Source of the DNA: Palleronia pelagia
GTDB lineage: Bacteria > Pseudomonadota > Alphaproteobacteria > Rhodobacterales > Rhodobacteraceae
Length of the DNA: 64,000 bases
Reading direction: 5' to 3'
Assembly: GCF_900110115.1 (NCBI RefSeq)
Contig: NZ_FOCM01000004.1
Span: 310,001-374,000, forward strand
The position numbers and the translations under genes were made by a program. Positions 25,403-34,839 of this stretch are shown here, one piece after another (the first letter of the stretch is position 1; each line of letters begins with the position of its first letter). The notes beneath the pieces are model-generated. The model saw only the letters and a list, made by a program, of their open reading frames with translations, did no database searches and was not told the origin of the DNA.

Positions 25403-27166
25403 ATGAAGATGACCACCGAAGAAGCCTTCGTGAAGGTGTTGCAGCGTCACGGGATCCGCCATGCCTTCGGGATCATCGGATCGGCCATGATGCCGATTTC
25501 GGACCTTTTCCCTACCGCCGGCATCACTTTCTGGGACTGCGCGCATGAAGGCAGCGCGGGCATGATGGCCGATGGCTACACCCGCGCCACCGGCGAGATG
25601 TCCATGATGATCGCCCAGAACGGCCCGGGCATCACCAATTTCGTGACCGCCGTGAAGACCGCCTACTGGAACCACACACCGCTTCTGCTGGTCACGCCGC
25701 AGGCGGCCAACAAGACCATCGGCCAGGGCGGCTTCCAGGAAGTCGAGCAGATGAAGCTGTTCGAGGACATGGTCGCCTACCAGGAAGAGGTGCGCGACCC
25801 CTCGCGCATCGCCGAGGTGCTGGCCCGGGTCATCGCCAAGGCCCACCGCATGAGCGCGCCCGCGCAGATCAACGTGCCGCGGGACATGTGGACCCAGGTG
25901 GTGGACATCGCCCTGCCGGACCCGGTGGAGTTCGAGGCGCCGACACCCGGGGCCGCGTCCCTGGATCGGGCCGCCGCGCTTCTGAAAAGCGCCGACTTCC
26001 CGGTGATCCTGAACGGCGCCGGCGTGGTTCTGGCCGGGGCGATCGGCGACACGGTCGACCTCGCCGAGCGTCTGGATGCGCCGGTCTGCTGCGGCTACCA
26101 GCACAACGACGCCTTCCCCGGCTCGCACCCGCTGCACGCGGGGCCGCTGGGCTACAACGGGTCCAAGGCGGGGATGGAGCTGATCGCGCGGGCCGACGTG
26201 GTTCTGTGCCTCGGCACGCGGTTGAACCCGTTCTCGACCCTGCCGGGATACGGGATCGATTACTGGCCCAAGGACGCCAAGGTGATCCAGGTGGACATCA
26301 ACCCTGACCGGATCGGTCTGACCAAGCCCGTCACCGTTGGGATCGTGGGCGACGCGAAAAAGGTCGCCCAGGGCCTCCTGGAGCGGCTTGGCGACAAGGA
26401 CGCGCCCGCCAAGGAGCGGCTGAACCTGATCGCCGAGACGAAATCCCGCTGGGCGCAGGAGCTGTCGTCCATGGACCACGAGGAGGACGACCCCGGCACC
26501 AGCTGGAACGAGCGCGCCCGCGCCGCCCATCCCGACCGGATGAGCCCGCGCATGGCGTGGCGCGCGATCCAGTCCGCGCTGCCCAAGGACGCCATCAGCA
26601 GCAGCGACATCGGCAACAACTGCGCCATCGGCAACGCCTACCCGTCCTTCGAGGCGGGCCGGAAATACCTGGCGCCCGGCCTGTTCGGACCCTGCGGATA
26701 CGGCCTGCCGTCCATCGTGGGCGCGAAGATCGGGCAACCGTCCGTGCCGGTGGTGGGGTTCGCGGGCGACGGCGCCTTCGGCATCGCGGTGACCGAGCTG
26801 ACCGCCATCGGCCGGGACGAGTGGCCCGCCATCACCATGGTCGTCTTCCGCAACTACCAGTGGGGCGCGGAGAAGCGGAACTCGACCCTGTGGTTCGACG
26901 ACAATTTCGTGGGCACCGAGCTGGACCTGAAGGTGAGTTATGCCGGCATCGCCCAGGCCTGCGGTCTGAAGGGCGTGCAGGCGCGCGGCATGGACGAGCT
27001 GACCGACATGCTGGCCGAGGCCGTGCGCGCGCAGATGGAAGACAACGAGACCACGCTGATCGAAGTGATCCTGAACCAGGAACTGGGCGAGCCGTTCCGC
27101 CGCGACGCCATGAAGAAGCCGGTGCGCGTGGCGGGCGTCAGCGCGTCGGACATGGCTGCGGAATAG
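25403..27166 (+). CDS. xsc: Sulfoacetaldehyde acetyltransferase
   Basis: A ThDP enzyme (587 residues) that cleaves sulfoacetaldehyde with phosphate to sulfite and acetyl phosphate. The N-terminal ThDP domain has the catalytic Glu in WDCAHEGSAGMMADGY. The C-terminal ThDP motif is GDGAFGIAVTELTAIGRD with FRNYQWGAEKRN after it, which is diagnostic of Xsc rather than acetolactate synthase. GGGAG at 25391 sets ATG 25403. Promoter repeats for TauR precede it. A repeat and then ackA follow on the same strand. Confidence 0.95.
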   Translation: MKMTTEEAFVKVLQRHGIRHAFGIIGSAMMPISDLFPTAGITFWDCAHEGSAGMMADGYTRATGEMSMMIAQNGPGITNFVTAVKTAYWNHTPLLLVTPQAANKTIGQGGFQEVEQMKLFEDMVAYQEEVRDPSRIAEVLARVIAKAHRMSAPAQINVPRDMWTQVVDIALPDPVEFEAPTPGAASLDRAAALLKSADFPVILNGAGVVLAGAIGDTVDLAERLDAPVCCGYQHNDAFPGSHPLHAGPLGYNGSKAGMELIARADVVLCLGTRLNPFSTLPGYGIDYWPKDAKVIQVDINPDRIGLTKPVTVGIVGDAKKVAQGLLERLGDKDAPAKERLNLIAETKSRWAQELSSMDHEEDDPGTSWNERARAAHPDRMSPRMAWRAIQSALPKDAISSSDIGNNCAIGNAYPSFEAGRKYLAPGLFGPCGYGLPSIVGAKIGQPSVPVVGFAGDGAFGIAVTELTAIGRDEWPAITMVVFRNYQWGAEKRNSTLWFDDNFVGTELDLKVSYAGIAQACGLKGVQARGMDELTDMLAEAVRAQMEDNETTLIEVILNQELGEPFRRDAMKKPVRVAGVSASDMAAE

Positions 27167-27177
27167 ATGGCGAGGCC

Positions 27178-27229
27178 GGGGGCGCTGCCCCCGGACCCCC
27201 GGAGGTATTTCCGGACCAGTGATGTGAAG
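27178..27229 (+). repeat. Degenerate GAGGTATTT repeat between xsc and ackA
   Basis: The stem GGGGGC/GCCCCC (27178-27192) and CCCCCGGAGGTATTTCCGG are present, but the second hairpin is missing. The tail is diverged, with GATGTGAAG in place of AAGATGAAG. It starts 12 bases after the xsc stop and ends 12 bases before ackA, so it probably shapes the mRNA between them. Confidence 0.75.
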
Positions 27230-27240
27230 GGGCGCGGCGC

Positions 27241-28293
27241 ATGATCCTGGTGGTGAATGCTGGGTCCTCCTCGTTGAAATGCGCGGTGTTCGCGCGCGAT
27301 CTTGCCCGCGTGGCCGACGCGCAGGTCGTCGAGATCGGGGGGGCCTCGGCCGTTATCGTGAATGGCACGCGGCGCGCGGCCGCGTTGGCCGATCACGGCA
27401 CGGCGCTGGTCGCCGTGCTGGAGGCGCTGGACCTGGCGCCCGACACGCTGGCCGGCATCGCGCACCGGGTCGTGCATGGCGGGGCGGAGATGGACGGCCC
27501 CCGGCGCATAGACGCCACGGTGCGCGCCCGGATCGACGCGCTGGGGGCGCTGGCACCTTTGCACAACCCGGTCGCCCTGGCCTGCATCGACGCGCTGGCG
27601 GAAATGGCCCCGGGGGTCCCGCAGGTCGCGAGTTTCGACACCGCCTTCCACGCCGGACAGGAGGACGTCGCCCTGCGCTATGCCCTGCCCGACCGCTGGC
27701 ACGCGGCGGGCGTGCGGCGCTATGGCTTCCACGGTCTGAGCTATGCCGGGCTGGTGAGCGCGCTCGATCCGCTACCGCGCCGCCTGCTGGCCTGTCACCT
27801 TGGAAACGGCGCGTCGATCTGCGCCATTCGCGATGGCCGGTCGGTGGCGACCTCCATGGGCTATTCGCCGGTTTCGGGCCTGACCATGGGCAGCCGCGTG
27901 GGCGAGATTGATGCCAACGCCGTCCTGCGGATCGCCGGCGAGATCGGTCTCGACGCCGCGCGCCGCCTTCTGAACAACGACAGCGGCCTGCGCGCGCTGG
28001 GGGGCACCAGCGACATGAGGTCCCTGCCCGCAGGCGGTCTTGCCCGGCGACACTTCGTGCATTGGGCCGTGCGGCAGGCCGGGGGGCTCGTCGCCACCAT
28101 GGGCGGCATCGACGCCATCGCCTTCACCGGCGGCATCGGCGAGAACGATGCCGCCATCCGCGAGGGTATCGTCGCCGGGCTGGCCTTTGCCGGAGACGTG
28201 CCCGTCCACGTGGTGCCCGCCGACGAGGAAGGCACGATCGCGCGCGAGGCGGCCGGGATTTTGGGGATGACGCCCGGCGGGGCGGCACACTAG
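27241..28293 (+). CDS. ackA: Acetate kinase, short form
   Basis: This converts acetyl phosphate and ADP to acetate and ATP, which would harvest the energy of the acetyl phosphate made by Xsc. Family motifs: VVNAGSSSLK at the N-terminus, AHRVVHGG, FDTAFH, YGFHGLSY, TMGSRVGEIDAN and FTGGIGEND. It has 350 residues, about 50 fewer than most AckA proteins. The second His of the usual HGTSH motif is Tyr here; the first, catalytic His is kept. No phosphotransacetylase gene is in the cluster, although Pta is what many taurine degraders place here. Confidence 0.88.
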   Translation: MILVVNAGSSSLKCAVFARDLARVADAQVVEIGGASAVIVNGTRRAAALADHGTALVAVLEALDLAPDTLAGIAHRVVHGGAEMDGPRRIDATVRARIDALGALAPLHNPVALACIDALAEMAPGVPQVASFDTAFHAGQEDVALRYALPDRWHAAGVRRYGFHGLSYAGLVSALDPLPRRLLACHLGNGASICAIRDGRSVATSMGYSPVSGLTMGSRVGEIDANAVLRIAGEIGLDAARRLLNNDSGLRALGGTSDMRSLPAGGLARRHFVHWAVRQAGGLVATMGGIDAIAFTGGIGENDAAIREGIVAGLAFAGDVPVHVVPADEEGTIAREAAGILGMTPGGAAH

Positions 28294-28302
28294 GGTGACG
28301 CC

Positions 28303-31140
28303 ATGACAACGCCCAAGATCGACCTGCACCCGAAGCCCGGCGACCGGGTCGCCAAGACCACCTGCTACATGTGCGCCTGCCGCTGCGGCATCGACGTGCA
28401 CCTGAAAAAGGACGCCGGGGGCACCGAGCGGGTCGCCTATATCGAGGGCAACCGCGACCACCCGGTGAACCGCGGCGTGCTGTGCGCCAAGGGCAGCGCG
28501 GGAATCATGCAGCACCTGTCGCCCGCCCGGCTCCGTGCGCCGCTGAAGCGCACGGGCCCGCGCGGTTCGGGCCAGTTCGAGGAAATCGGCTGGGACGAGG
28601 CGCTGCAGATGGTGACCGACCGGCTCGGGCCACTACGCAAGACGGCACCGGAGAAGCTGGCCTTCTTCACCGGGCGCGACCAGTCGCAGAGCTTCACCAG
28701 CTTCTGGGCGCAGGCCTACGGCACGCCCAACTACGCCGCACATGGGGGATTCTGCAGCGTCAACATGGCGGCCGCCGGCATCTACACCATGGGCGGGGCG
28801 TTCTGGGAATTCGGCCAGCCCGACTGGGAGCGGACCGAGCTGTTCATGATCTTCGGCGTGGCCGAGGATCACGACAGCAACCCGATCAAGATGGGCCTTG
28901 GCCGGCTGAAGGCCCGCGGCGTGAAGGTCATCGGCGTGAACCCGGTGCGCACGGGCTACAATGCCGTGGCCGACGAGTGGGTGGGCATCACGCCGGGCAC
29001 CGACGGGCTGTTCATCCTGTCGCTGATCCACTGCCTGTTGCGCGCGGGCAAGATCGACCTCGACTACCTCGCGCGGTTCACCAACGCGCCGGTGCTGGTG
29101 AACGAGGATCCGAAATCGCCCGAGCACGGTCTCTTGCTGACCGACGACAACGGGCGCGCGCTGGTCATGGATCGCGCCACCGGCAAACCCGCTGCGTTCG
29201 ACGCCAAGGGAGTACGCCCGGACCTTGCCGGCAAGCTGCGCCGGGCGGGGCTGACCCATCGCAGCGTGTTCCATCATATCGCGGACCGCTATCTCGACCG
29301 TGCCTACGCGCCCGAGGTGGTGGGACCGTCCTGCGGCATCGCGCCCGAACGGATCGAGGCCATCGCCGCCGAGCTGGCCCATGCCGCCTTCGACAAGTCG
29401 TTCGAACTGGATCGCGCGTGGACGGACTTCCGCGGCGAAACCCACCAGAGCATGCGCGCGCGGCCCGTGAGTTTTCACGCCATGCGTGGCATCAGCGCCC
29501 ATTCCAACGGGTTCCAGACCGCCCGCGCGCTGCATCTTCTCCAGATCCTGCTGGGCAGCGTCGAGGCGCCCGGCGGCTTCCGGTTCAAGCCGCCCTACCC
29601 CAAGCCCGCGACCGCGCACCCGAAACCGCACAGCGGGGTAACACCGGGTCAGCCGCTGGACGGACCGCACCTGGGCTTCGTGCAGGGGCCCGACGACCTG
29701 TGCCTCAAGGAAGACGGCAGCCCGGCGCGCATCGACAAGGCCTTCACCTGGGAAAATCCCATGAGCGCGCATGGCATGATGCACATGGTCATCTCGAACG
29801 CGCATGCGGGCGACCCCTACCCCATCGACACGCTGTTTCTCTACATGGCGAACATGGCGTGGAACTCGTCCATGAGCACCGGGCGCGTCATGGAGATGCT
29901 GACCGACACCGACGAGAACGGTGATTACGTCATCCCCAACATCATCTATTCGGACGCCTATTCGTCCGAGATGGTGGCCTATGCCGACCTGGTGCTGCCG
30001 GACACCACTTACCTGGAACGGCACGACTGCATCTCGCTGCTGGACCGGCCGATCTGCGAGGCCGACGCCGCCGCCGACGCGATCCGCTGGCCCGTGGTCG
30101 AGCCCGACCGCGACGTGCGCGGCTTCCAGTCGGTCCTGGTGGACCTGGGCGCGCGTTTGGGCCTGCCGGGGTTCGTGAACGACGACGGCAGCGCGAAATA
30201 CCAGGACTACGCCGATTACATGGTGAACCACGAACGGCGACCCGGGGTGGGGCCGCTGGCCGGGTGGCGCGTGGGCGAGAAGGGCCTGACGCACGGGCGC
30301 GGCACGCCCAACGCGGGACAGATCGACGCCTATGTCGCCAATGGCGGCTTCTGGATGGAGCACGTCCCCGAAAACGCGCAGTATTTCAAACCGTGGAACA
30401 TGGCCTACCAGGAATGGGCGGTCGATATCGGGCTGTTCGACAAGGCGACGCCCTACCTCTTCTCGCTCTGGTCCGAGCCGTTGCGCCGGTTCCAGCTGGC
30501 GGCCGAGGGACACGGCCATCGCCAGCCCCCCGATCACCTGCGGGCGCGCATCAAGACCACGCTCGATCCGTTGCCGATCTGGTATCCGCCGCTGGAGGAT
30601 GGCCACGCCGACCCGGTGGAATACCCGATCCATGCCCTGACCCAGCGCCCGGCCGCCATGTATCACAGCTGGGGCAGCCAGAATGCATGGTTAAGACAAA
30701 TACATGGCCATAATCCCATGTATCTGCCCACGGAATTGTGGGAAAAACACAATTTCCAGGAAGGCGATTGGGCACGCGTCACCTCGCAGCATGGCGAGAT
30801 CACCGTGCCCGTGGCGCAGCAGGCGGCGCTGAACCGCCACACGATCTGGACCTGGAACGCCATCGGCAAGCGGCGCGGGGCATGGGCGCTGGACGACGAC
30901 GCGCCCGAGGCGAAGAAGGGCTTCCTGCTGAACCACCTGATCCACGAGTTGCTGCCGCCGAAGGGCGACGGGCTGCGCTGGTCGAACAGCGATCCGGTGA
31001 CGGGCCAGGCGGCCTGGTTCGACCTGCGCGTGAAGGTCGAGAAGGTGCCGGCGCCGAAGCAGTCCTATCCCGACACGGGCCGGCAGGGCAGCCCGGTGGG
31101 CCGCGGCCCACACCGCGTGGCACAGCAGGTGAAGCCATGA
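28303..31140 (+). CDS. soeA: Sulfite dehydrogenase SoeA, molybdopterin subunit
   Basis: The catalytic subunit (945 residues, DMSO reductase superfamily) oxidises sulfite to sulfate on the cytoplasmic side of the membrane. An N-terminal 4Fe-4S site is present (CYMCACRCG, then a Cys in GVLCAKG), followed by the bis-MGD domains. There is no Tat signal, which fits SoeA and argues against periplasmic DMSO or polysulfide reductases. Linkage to xsc, which releases sulfite, supports the name; the assignment rests on context and subunit pattern. A short AT-rich stretch (30691-30760) with two hairpins and a rare TTA Leu codon stands out. It overlaps soeB by ATGA. Confidence 0.87.
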   Translation: MTTPKIDLHPKPGDRVAKTTCYMCACRCGIDVHLKKDAGGTERVAYIEGNRDHPVNRGVLCAKGSAGIMQHLSPARLRAPLKRTGPRGSGQFEEIGWDEALQMVTDRLGPLRKTAPEKLAFFTGRDQSQSFTSFWAQAYGTPNYAAHGGFCSVNMAAAGIYTMGGAFWEFGQPDWERTELFMIFGVAEDHDSNPIKMGLGRLKARGVKVIGVNPVRTGYNAVADEWVGITPGTDGLFILSLIHCLLRAGKIDLDYLARFTNAPVLVNEDPKSPEHGLLLTDDNGRALVMDRATGKPAAFDAKGVRPDLAGKLRRAGLTHRSVFHHIADRYLDRAYAPEVVGPSCGIAPERIEAIAAELAHAAFDKSFELDRAWTDFRGETHQSMRARPVSFHAMRGISAHSNGFQTARALHLLQILLGSVEAPGGFRFKPPYPKPATAHPKPHSGVTPGQPLDGPHLGFVQGPDDLCLKEDGSPARIDKAFTWENPMSAHGMMHMVISNAHAGDPYPIDTLFLYMANMAWNSSMSTGRVMEMLTDTDENGDYVIPNIIYSDAYSSEMVAYADLVLPDTTYLERHDCISLLDRPICEADAAADAIRWPVVEPDRDVRGFQSVLVDLGARLGLPGFVNDDGSAKYQDYADYMVNHERRPGVGPLAGWRVGEKGLTHGRGTPNAGQIDAYVANGGFWMEHVPENAQYFKPWNMAYQEWAVDIGLFDKATPYLFSLWSEPLRRFQLAAEGHGHRQPPDHLRARIKTTLDPLPIWYPPLEDGHADPVEYPIHALTQRPAAMYHSWGSQNAWLRQIHGHNPMYLPTELWEKHNFQEGDWARVTSQHGEITVPVAQQAALNRHTIWTWNAIGKRRGAWALDDDAPEAKKGFLLNHLIHELLPPKGDGLRWSNSDPVTGQAAWFDLRVKVEKVPAPKQSYPDTGRQGSPVGRGPHRVAQQVKP
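30700..30754. other. AT-rich double hairpin inside soeA
   Basis: ATACATGG (30700-30707) pairs with CCATGTAT (30716-30723), and AATTGTG (30734-30740) with CACAATT (30748-30754). Both are perfect, with loops of eight and seven bases. The surrounding 70 bases are far richer in A and T than the rest of the gene. The frame is intact. It could be an internal RNA structure, a protein-binding site or a trace of recombination. Confidence 0.5.
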
Positions 31141-31874
31141 CAGCGCTGCCCGAGACGACCGAGCGCAAGCTGGGCCTGGTGATCGACCTCGACACCTGTG
31201 TCGGCTGCCATGCCTGCGTCACGGCCTGCAAGGGCTGGAACACCCAGAACTACGGCGCGCCCCTGGGCGATGACGACGCCTACGGCGCGGCGCCGTCGGG
31301 CGCGTTCCTGAACCGCATCCACAGCTTCGAAGTGCAGCCGGACGAGGGCGCGGCCCAGACCGTGCATTTTCCCAAGTCCTGCCTGCATTGCGACGACGCG
31401 CCCTGCGTCACCGTCTGTCCCACGGGTGCGTCCTACAAGCGGGTCGAGGACGGCATCGTCCTGGTGAACGAGACCGACTGCATCGGTTGCGGCCTCTGCG
31501 CCTGGGCCTGCCCCTATGGCGCGCGCGAAATGGACCCGATCGAGGGCGTGATGAAGAAATGCACGCTCTGCGTCGACCGGATCTACAACGAGGCGCTTCC
31601 GGAAGAGGATCGCGTGCCCGCCTGCGTGCGCACCTGTCCCGCCGGAGCGCGCCATTTCGGCGACCTCGCCGATCCGGACAGCGACGTGAGCCAGCTGGTC
31701 GCGGCGCGCGGCGGCATGGACCTGATGCCCGAGCAGGAGACGAAGCCGGTGAACAAGTACCTGCCCCCCCGCCCGCGGGACGAGATCGACGTGCTGGCAC
31801 CCTTCCTCGAGCGTGTGGACGAGGGGCCGAAAGGATTCCTCGGCTGGCTCGACCGGGCCCTGGAGCGGCTCTGA
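31137..31874 (+). CDS. soeB: Sulfite dehydrogenase SoeB, iron-sulfur subunit
   Basis: A 245-residue ferredoxin-like electron carrier with four 4Fe-4S Cys clusters: CVGCHACVTACKG, CLHCDDAPCVTVCP, CIGCGLCAWACPYG and CTLCVDR with CVRTCP. It passes electrons from SoeA to the membrane subunit. The start overlaps the soeA stop (ATGA), and soeC begins one base after its own stop. The length matches SoeB/DmsB-like proteins. Confidence 0.9.
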   Translation: MTALPETTERKLGLVIDLDTCVGCHACVTACKGWNTQNYGAPLGDDDAYGAAPSGAFLNRIHSFEVQPDEGAAQTVHFPKSCLHCDDAPCVTVCPTGASYKRVEDGIVLVNETDCIGCGLCAWACPYGAREMDPIEGVMKKCTLCVDRIYNEALPEEDRVPACVRTCPAGARHFGDLADPDSDVSQLVAARGGMDLMPEQETKPVNKYLPPRPRDEIDVLAPFLERVDEGPKGFLGWLDRALERL

Positions 31875-31875
31875 C

Positions 31876-32751
31876 ATGCATCCCGCACCGTCGCTGATCT
31901 TCTTCTCGACCCTGTCGGGGCTTGGACTGGGCTTGCTGGCTTTTTTGGGCCTCGGGCTTGCGCCGACGGAAGGGCTGACCGGGCTGATCTTCTTCGCCCT
32001 GGCCTTCGCGCTGACCGGCGCGGGCCTGCTGTCGTCGACCCTGCACCTGGGCCACCCGGAACGCGCGCTGAAGGCGTTCACCCAGTGGCGCACATCGTGG
32101 CTGAGCCGCGAGGCATGGGTGGCCGTGGCCGCCCTGTCGGTCATGGGGCTCTACGCGCTGCTGGCGATGCCGGGCCTCAGGCTCGCGCCGCTGGGCTGGC
32201 TGGGCGCGTTACTGTGCCTGGGCACCGTCGGATCGACCGCGATGATCTACGCGCAGCTGAAGACCGTGCCGCGCTGGCACCAGCCGACGACCCCGCTGCT
32301 GTTTCTTGGCTATGCCATCACGGCCGGGGCGTTGCTGTCGGGTCGCGTCAGCTGGACCGTGGTGCTGCTGATCGTCATGGCCGCGCTGCAGGTGCTGGCG
32401 TGGAGGCGGGGCGACGCGGCGCTGGCCAAGTCGGGCACGACCACGGGTACCGCGACCGGGCTGGGCGGCCGTGGCCGGGTCCGTCTGTTCGAGCCGCCCC
32501 ATACCGGGGGCAACTACCTGACGCGCGAAATGGTGTTCCGCGTCGGGCGCAAGCACCGGGTGACCTTGCGGACGCTGGTCCTGATCCTCGCCTTCGCTCT
32601 GCCCGCCCTGTTGCTTCTGCTGCCGTTCAGCCACTGGCTCGCCGCGATCGCGGTAGTCAGCCATGTGGTCGGGATGCTGGCGCAACGCTGGCTGTTCTTC
32701 GCCGAGGCCGAACACGCGGTGGGCCTGTACTACGGTCAATCCGCCGCCTGA
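31876..32751 (+). CDS. soeC: Sulfite dehydrogenase SoeC, membrane anchor
   Basis: A DmsC-family integral membrane protein (291 residues) with about eight helices and the family's HLGHPERA segment (about residue 57) after the second helix. It anchors SoeAB to the inner membrane and hands electrons to quinone (family role). It is the last gene of the taurine/sulfite run and is convergent with the sugar ATPase; 72 bases separate them without a clear terminator. Confidence 0.88.
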   Translation: MHPAPSLIFFSTLSGLGLGLLAFLGLGLAPTEGLTGLIFFALAFALTGAGLLSSTLHLGHPERALKAFTQWRTSWLSREAWVAVAALSVMGLYALLAMPGLRLAPLGWLGALLCLGTVGSTAMIYAQLKTVPRWHQPTTPLLFLGYAITAGALLSGRVSWTVVLLIVMAALQVLAWRRGDAALAKSGTTTGTATGLGGRGRVRLFEPPHTGGNYLTREMVFRVGRKHRVTLRTLVLILAFALPALLLLLPFSHWLAAIAVVSHVVGMLAQRWLFFAEAEHAVGLYYGQSAA

Positions 32752-32823
32752 CGCGCCGGACGCCCGCCGCCCGTCAAGGTGGCCCGCGAAACGGCCGGCC
32801 CGGGACCGGGCGTCGTCGCGCCT

Positions 32824-33879
<1,056 letters not shown>

Positions 33880-33901
33880 GGCGACCCCTCTCGTTGGTGG
33901 T

Positions 33902-34705
33902 TCAGGTTGGCACGGTCCGCAGCCGCGGGCCGTCCTCGGGAAAACGCCAGGCGTGGATGTCGCTTTCGATCTTGGCGCGGGTGTCCAGCAGCAGCGGCGC
34001 TAGCTGCGACAGGTCGTCGAGGCTGCGGCGTGCGGTGGTCGACGTGATCGACAGGCCGCCCAGGATGCGCCCCCCGCGGCTGAGGATCGGCGTCGCGATG
34101 CAGATGATCCCGGGCTCGTGCTCCTCGCGATCGTAGGCGACACCAGCCTCGCGGATGTGGGCCAGCTCGGCCCTCAGCGCTTCGGGCGTGGTCAGTGTTG
34201 CGTCGGTGAAGCGGTGATAGCTCTGCTGGCCCAGCGCCTGGTCCAGTTCAGCGTCGGGCAGGAAGGCCAGCATCGCCTTGCCCAACCCCGTGCAATAGGA
34301 CGGCCCCACCCGGCCCGTGGCCGAGAACATGTCGACCCGCAGCGCGGTGTTGACCTTGTCGACGTAAAGCACCTGCGCGCCGTCCAGCTGCGCCAGGTGC
34401 ACCGCTTCACCGGTTTCGCGCGACAACCGGTCGAGCCACTCATGCGCCACCGGTGCCAGCGAGGCCTGCGACCACGCCTTGTGGGCCAGGCGCACCAGCC
34501 GCACGCCCAGCGTGTAGGTCCCCAGCTCGGCATCGTGGCTCAGCATCCCCTGCGAGGTCAGCGTCTGCAGAAGCCGATAGAGCGTCGCCTTGGGATAGGG
34601 CCCATCCTCGAGCAGGTCCGAAAACCGCACCGGGCCGCCCGCGGCCGCCACCCGGTCGAGCACGTCCAGCGCCTTGCCTACCGTTCCGTCGCGCGCTTCG
34701 GCCAT
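33902..34705 (-). CDS. IclR-family regulator of the galactoside genes
   Basis: A 267-residue IclR regulator: N-terminal winged helix (with YPKATLYRLLQTLTSQG, about residues 35-51) and C-terminal effector domain (VDKVNTALRV, GLGKAMLAFLP, GLSITS). GGGGAGGAAC directly precedes ATG 34705, so the in-frame ATGs at 34720 and 34798 are less likely starts. It shares a divergent region with the binding-protein gene and is cotranscribed with the ATPase. The likely effector is a sugar or sugar acid from the pathway encoded across from it. Confidence 0.9.
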   Translation of the reverse strand: MAEARDGTVGKALDVLDRVAAAGGPVRFSDLLEDGPYPKATLYRLLQTLTSQGMLSHDAELGTYTLGVRLVRLAHKAWSQASLAPVAHEWLDRLSRETGEAVHLAQLDGAQVLYVDKVNTALRVDMFSATGRVGPSYCTGLGKAMLAFLPDAELDQALGQQSYHRFTDATLTTPEALRAELAHIREAGVAYDREEHEPGIICIATPILSRGGRILGGLSITSTTARRSLDDLSQLAPLLLDTRAKIESDIHAWRFPEDGPRLRTVPT

Positions 34706-34778
34706 GTTCCTCCCCGTCATCGGCACCGCCCCGCTGAGGCGGATCGGGCTGTTGACAACGTAATCCGGCTGCCGCACA

Positions 34779-34817
34779 GTTTTCAATATGCAAAACAAGG
34801 TTTCAAATAATGGAACC
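34779..34817. promoter_or_regulatory. Twin palindromes in the IclR/binding-protein divergent region
   Basis: GTTTTCAATATGCAAAAC (34779-34796) and GGTTTCAAATAATGGAACC (34799-34817) are imperfect palindromes side by side, AT-rich amid GC-rich DNA. The second lies just upstream of the ribosome site of the binding-protein gene (GGGAGGA, 34824-34830). IclR proteins bind such palindromes. TTGACA at 34752-34757 is a good -35 for the plus-strand genes, but no -10 stands at 17 bp. Confidence 0.6.
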
Positions 34818-34839
34818 GTTTTCGGGAGGAATTCTTAAC

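Noticed and set aside
22650-27229. CRISPR array or insertion sequence from the repeated units
   Set aside because: The copies are few, differ in orientation and are separated by whole genes; there are no spacers of equal length, no terminal repeats with a transposase, and no target duplications that I can see.
28633-30666. 677-codon minus-strand frame opposite soeA
   Set aside because: Shadow frame; soeA has all expected cofactor motifs on the plus strand.
28303-32751. Reading the three-subunit enzyme as DMSO reductase or polysulfide reductase
   Set aside because: SoeA has no Tat signal, so it faces the cytoplasm, and the genes directly follow xsc and ackA; sulfite oxidation fits better. 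Biochemical proof is not in the sequence.
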